Source: Apteryx mantelli
Taxonomy: Eukaryota; Chordata; Aves; Apterygiformes; Apterygidae
Reading direction: 5' to 3'
DNA: 64,000 bases
NCBI RefSeq assembly: GCF_036417845.1
Contig: NC_089981.1
Span: forward strand, 75,743,268 to 75,807,267
Positions 60,701 to 64,000 of this stretch are shown in pieces; position 1 is the stretch's first letter, and each line of letters opens with the position of its first letter. Made by a program: the position numbers and the translations under genes. The notes under the pieces are model-generated. The model was not told where the DNA came from, searched no databases, and was given only the letters and a program-made list of their open reading frames with translations.

Positions 60701-61577
60701 CCAAATTCCACGAGCTCCCCCCCGCCGGTGCAGCCCCTACTTCGCACCTCTCTTTCTCCCTGTGCCTTTCTCTTCCCCCCCGCCGCCCCGCTCTCTCGCT
60801 CGCTCTCCCTCTTTCTCCTTGTTGTTTACAAAGGTTTCATTATGTTTTCAACTAATCAGAAAGGCCTACTAATATACAATTAACATGTGACTATAAAAAA
60901 AAAAATAGCTTCCAGAAGAAGGAAAAGTAATTAAGCAGAGAATGCTTTTCAGTAAGTGCTCGCTTTAACCCATTGTCAGAGAACAGAGTCTAGGTTAGTC
61001 CACAATGGATGGAACAGATGCCAAGGGCGAAATGTTAAAAGCAAATAAAAAAGGACATTATTTTCTTTGGGAATAATAACTATCAACGGCACAAAAACGA
61101 ACATCAGACTGCAGTTGTTTTTATCTGACCTCCTTCTCTTTCCTCCACTTCTCTAAAGTGCCTTTTCTGCGTGTTTCATTAAAATAAGCACAAAAAAAAT
61201 AAAGGTATCATTTATTGAGTCTTTGCTTCCAGGGTGACAATTCCAAATACTCAGCATCACCATCAAAATGGCACAATTCTGGGCTACTAAAAAGATTTTA
61301 CTTTAAAAGATTTTGGGCCTAAACTTACACATCTTCCCACAAACCAAGCTCCTAGAAAAGTCAGCAGGAATTTTACCCGAGCAATGACAAGGGGGGGGTT
61401 AAACCCTCTGCAACTTGCGCTGTGTTATCTCAACACAGAGGAACTATAGGAGACAGTTTAAAAGGTTGCAGTGTTTGCAGTGTTTCAGTTATTAACTTTT
61501 ATCCAGTTATTAACTTTGTATCTGCTGACACTGTCCTCAGCCTGAGAGCTGCCACACAGGTTGGCAGCCTAAGGCCA

Positions 61578-61586
61578 CATATATAT

Positions 61587-61623
<37 letters not shown>

Positions 61624-61639
61624 AAATATGTATATATAT
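61578..61639. repeat. Compound microsatellite (TA)n-(CA)n-(TA)n
   Basis: TA, then about eleven CA units, then TA, followed by ATGTATATATATGG. Confidence 0.95.
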
Positions 61640-61835
61640 GGTAAACCAAAAGGGTATCTAAATAGATTCAGCCTTTTTTCTATCCAAGGATTGTCAAAAT
61701 ACATTCAAATGTGCCCCGTATTCTTGATGCATTCAGCCAACCTCCACGGCAAAAATGGTTCCCTTTGGAAAAATATGAGTTCCTCTAGATGTTTGTCCTT
61801 GGAGTGGAACACTTGGGATATTTTTTATTTCTGTT

Positions 61836-62058
61836 CCCCCCCCCCCCCCAAATGAATTCTAAAACAAACAGACACTTAGTGGTGTGTTTTGAAAACCAAA
61901 TTCTGCAAGGAGCTCTGTGTTTGCAGGAAAACACTAAGTACCACTGTGGTCCCACCAAAGCCAGGGGGAGGTGAGGGGCATTCGGAAAAACAGGCCCTCC
62001 AAAGACACAAAGGAACACATGCAGTAACAGCTCCTTTTTCTTAAATCCCCCCCCCCCC
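61836..62058. repeat. C14 and C12 tracts flanking a 200-bp segment, each followed by AATGAATT
   Basis: C14 at 61836-61849 and C12 at 62047-62058 are both followed by (A)AATGAATT, so the segment between them is bounded by a direct repeat of about 20 nt. See findings. Confidence 0.85.
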
Positions 62059-62252
62059 AATGAATTTATATTCCAAACTATGTATCACATACAGAGTATT
62101 TTTTACTACCCAAAATCCCATTAGTTTCATTGGCACTTTAGGTAATAAGATTTGCATGGTAAAAATTCCATTTCTATTAGATTGGGTCCATAGGACTCAC
62201 CAGCCTGATATGATTGTCAGAGGAAAGGGAGGATCTGTGGGTTTTTTACAAT

Positions 62253-62525
62253 ATGAGGATTTGTCCACACAGAATTTGGCACCAGTTTAATCAAAAGGAC
62301 TCACTTTAACCAGTACAAACTCCAGTGTAGCCTCTATTTCTCTCAGCTTAAAACTGGCTATATCAGGAAATTTCTCACTGTAAATTTATACAGGTATGCT
62401 AAAACAGGTCAGCTAAACTGAAGTGATCATCAGTTCAAATCTATACCCAGAAGTATTCTGGATTATCAATATGAAAACCCCCTTTAGTTAAACCCGTATA
62501 AGATGGCATTCAGGCCAGACCTAAA
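62253..62525. mobile_element. Old palindromic MITE-like element
   Basis: The left part has 'atttgtccacacagaatttggcaccagtttaatc'; the right part has 'cccctttagttaaacccgtataag' and 'ggccagacc'. These are decayed forms of the two complementary ends of a short interspersed element common in bird, crocodile and turtle DNA (fully paired form: TTGTCTACAC ... GTGTAGACAA). I cannot name the family reliably. Confidence 0.5.
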
Positions 62526-62639
62526 CGTTGCCTTCACTTCCACATGCGAAGCCTGTAAGAGATAGGATGGTACTTTAGACTGAATCCTCAAGCTCTCTGC
62601 AAGGACAGAGTGAAATCAGAGAGACTCACATGAGCCAGA

Positions 62640-63000
62640 TCCTGCCACTCTTGCTCATGAGAGCATAAAAACAGTGGGTCAGGCCCATTCAATCCAGGAC
62701 CCTGTTTTCAACTATGGCTGCTAGCAGAAGCTAGCCTCTTTCAGCCTTCACTATCTAGACCTCCCAGCTTCTAGTAGTCAGTGTTTTAGGGACTTTCAAA
62801 GCCTTTCTTTGATCCAGACCAGATTAGCATTTTTTTAACCATACACAGACCTATCTCCCTGAATTTGCCTAATCCTTTCCTGTACCCATGTTACTTTTAG
62901 CCTCTGCAATGTCCTGCAGCAATGAGTTCCACCCTTTAATTACGTGTGTGTGAAAAACTACTTCCATTTGCTTTAAGTCTACTGCCTGACTCACATGCAT
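62640..63000 (-). mobile_element. Ancient CR1 3'-end fragment
   Basis: 'gagagcataaaaacagtgggtcaggccc', 'ctatctccctgaatttgcctaatcc' and 'gcagcaatgagttccaccctttaattacgtg' followed by 'gtgaaaaactacttccatttgctttaa' reproduce, with substitutions, the antisense tail of an amniote CR1. Confidence 0.8.
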
Positions 63001-63699
63001 TCAATGGGAACACTTGCCCTGCTAAGTGCAACCTGAGTGAGTCATGGCAGCAGACCATCGCAGAATACTACCCGAATGAGATGGGCAACAAAATCCAACT
63101 CTGCTTTTACCCAATTCTTACTTCAGCCAAATCCTTACTGATTCCCTAGGAGACTATCTTCTAAGTAGAAGCTCCTGGAAAACTTCAGGATTGGGCACAG
63201 CCATCAGAAATGGAAGCTCTTTCCCAAACCACTTTTCCTTTCAGTTGTTTTGTCTCCTCATTTTTGATCTACTGCATAACTTTTTGTTCTGTTCCTCATC
63301 TAGGTTTAAATGTCTCCAGCCAAGGAGATTTATTCATCAAATACTGGGAGATGGGCTTATGAGAACTTTGCAGAAATAATGCTGAAGCTCGACATTTTTC
63401 CACCAGTACCTTTTAAGAATACTCCACAACCTGAAAATTACTCACGGTCTGGAAGTTTTTTCTAATGCTCATTTCACACTTAGCTCAGTTTACCTATGAT
63501 TCATGGCCGTAGCTCTCATTTTAGAAATGCATAAGTATTGTACTCAGCATCGAGCAGATACTGAAGTCCCATTGACTCCACACACTTCCTAGCCTAACTC
63601 CAAACTTTCTTGAAATGCGGAATTGGGGGTGTAGAGTGAGGGTGCTCACGCTACTGAATCACCCCATGTTCCTGAAATGCTTGAATCATATTCCCAGGT

Positions 63700-63900
63700 A
63701 CCTTCTCCATACTTATTTGCTCATATATTTTTAGTTCTTTTCATCATTCCCTATGAAATGATCCCTCCAGCGTTTTAATCACTTTTGCTGTTCTTCTCTG
63801 AATTACCTCCAGTTTGACAACACCCTCCAATTAGCAAGGTGCACAGAAATATACACAGTATTGGGTCATTATTCTGTGTAAAAACAGTTTTCTATTTAAA
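63700..63900 (-). mobile_element. Ancient CR1 fragment, possibly the same copy as at 62640
   Basis: 'ttttaatcacttttgctgttcttctctgaattacctccagtttg' and 'gcacagaaatatacacagtattgg' match antisense CR1 coding sequence lying upstream of the tail region. About 0.7 kb of unclear sequence separates it from the 62640 tail; order and orientation fit one interrupted element. Confidence 0.65.
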
Positions 63901-63910
63901 GTCTTGCTAT

Positions 63911-63971
63911 GGATCAGATTCTGATTTCAAGAACACTCAAGAATGGTGTAACTGAGGACTGAATTTGGCCC
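63911..63971. repeat. Inverted repeat, palindromic element remnant
   Basis: The left end 'ggatcagattctgatttca' and the right end 'ctgaggactgaatttggcc' are complementary with mismatches, with 'ggtgtaactga' inside. The same family as at 30383. Confidence 0.6.
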
Positions 63972-64000
63972 ATGTACATAACTAAGGCTGACTGAAGCAA

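Larger units (their letters stand above)
45264..64000 (-). other. BCL11B: BCL11B intron upstream of the last exon (to the window edge)
   Basis: No segment on the minus strand here reads as the alternative third exon, the long second exon or the first exon of BCL11B. The mammalian intron before the last exon is tens of kilobases long, so the whole 18.7 kb is taken as intron. It holds one young CR1, older CR1 and palindromic-element debris, several microsatellites and blocks that look regulatory, listed separately. I searched by eye only, so a short exon could have been missed. Confidence 0.75.

Overview
The window looks like vertebrate nuclear DNA, AT-rich, from an archosaur and most likely a bird. 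Two things support this: an avian-type CR1 LINE with the diagnostic GATTCTGT tail repeats, and a background of older, decayed CR1 and palindromic elements of the sort found in bird, crocodile and turtle genomes. I see no bacterial-type genes, rRNA, tRNA or CRISPR. The species cannot be told from this sequence.

Only one host protein-coding gene is certain. The large last coding exon of BCL11B (CTIP2), a zinc-finger transcription factor, lies on the minus strand at 43252-45263. It gives 669 codons plus a stop, with six C2H2 fingers, and it ends in the BCL11B-specific C-terminus rather than that of BCL11A. A long AT-rich 3' UTR runs from 43251 down to a candidate poly(A) signal at 38165-38170. 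Upstream of the exon acceptor, 45264-64000 is intron as far as I can see. The three earlier exons were not found and probably lie beyond the right edge.

Layout: 1-38150 is downstream non-coding DNA with no supported protein gene. It holds decayed CR1 pieces (about 8.25, 9.6, 11.3-12.2, 24.8, 30.9 and 37.2 kb), another old LINE fragment (28.9 kb), simple repeats, short GC-rich islets and several blocks that look like conserved enhancers. 38150-43251 is the BCL11B 3' UTR and 43252-45263 the exon. 45264-64000 is the intron, carrying a young 5'-truncated CR1 (49090-50408) whose reverse-transcriptase frame is still open, two older CR1 tails next to it, microsatellites, G-quadruplex-type tracts, and a promoter/enhancer-like cluster at 59.9-60.7 kb.

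The observations most worth checking are: (a) two exon-like segments on the plus strand with good splice signals (23101-23218 and 60584-60626); (b) intronic blocks sharing a RUNX-type ACCGCAATT word; (c) the bird-type inter-finger region of BCL11B, which has a 12-Glu tract and a small internal duplication; and (d) the unbroken CR1 frame. I found no convincing new multi-gene system.
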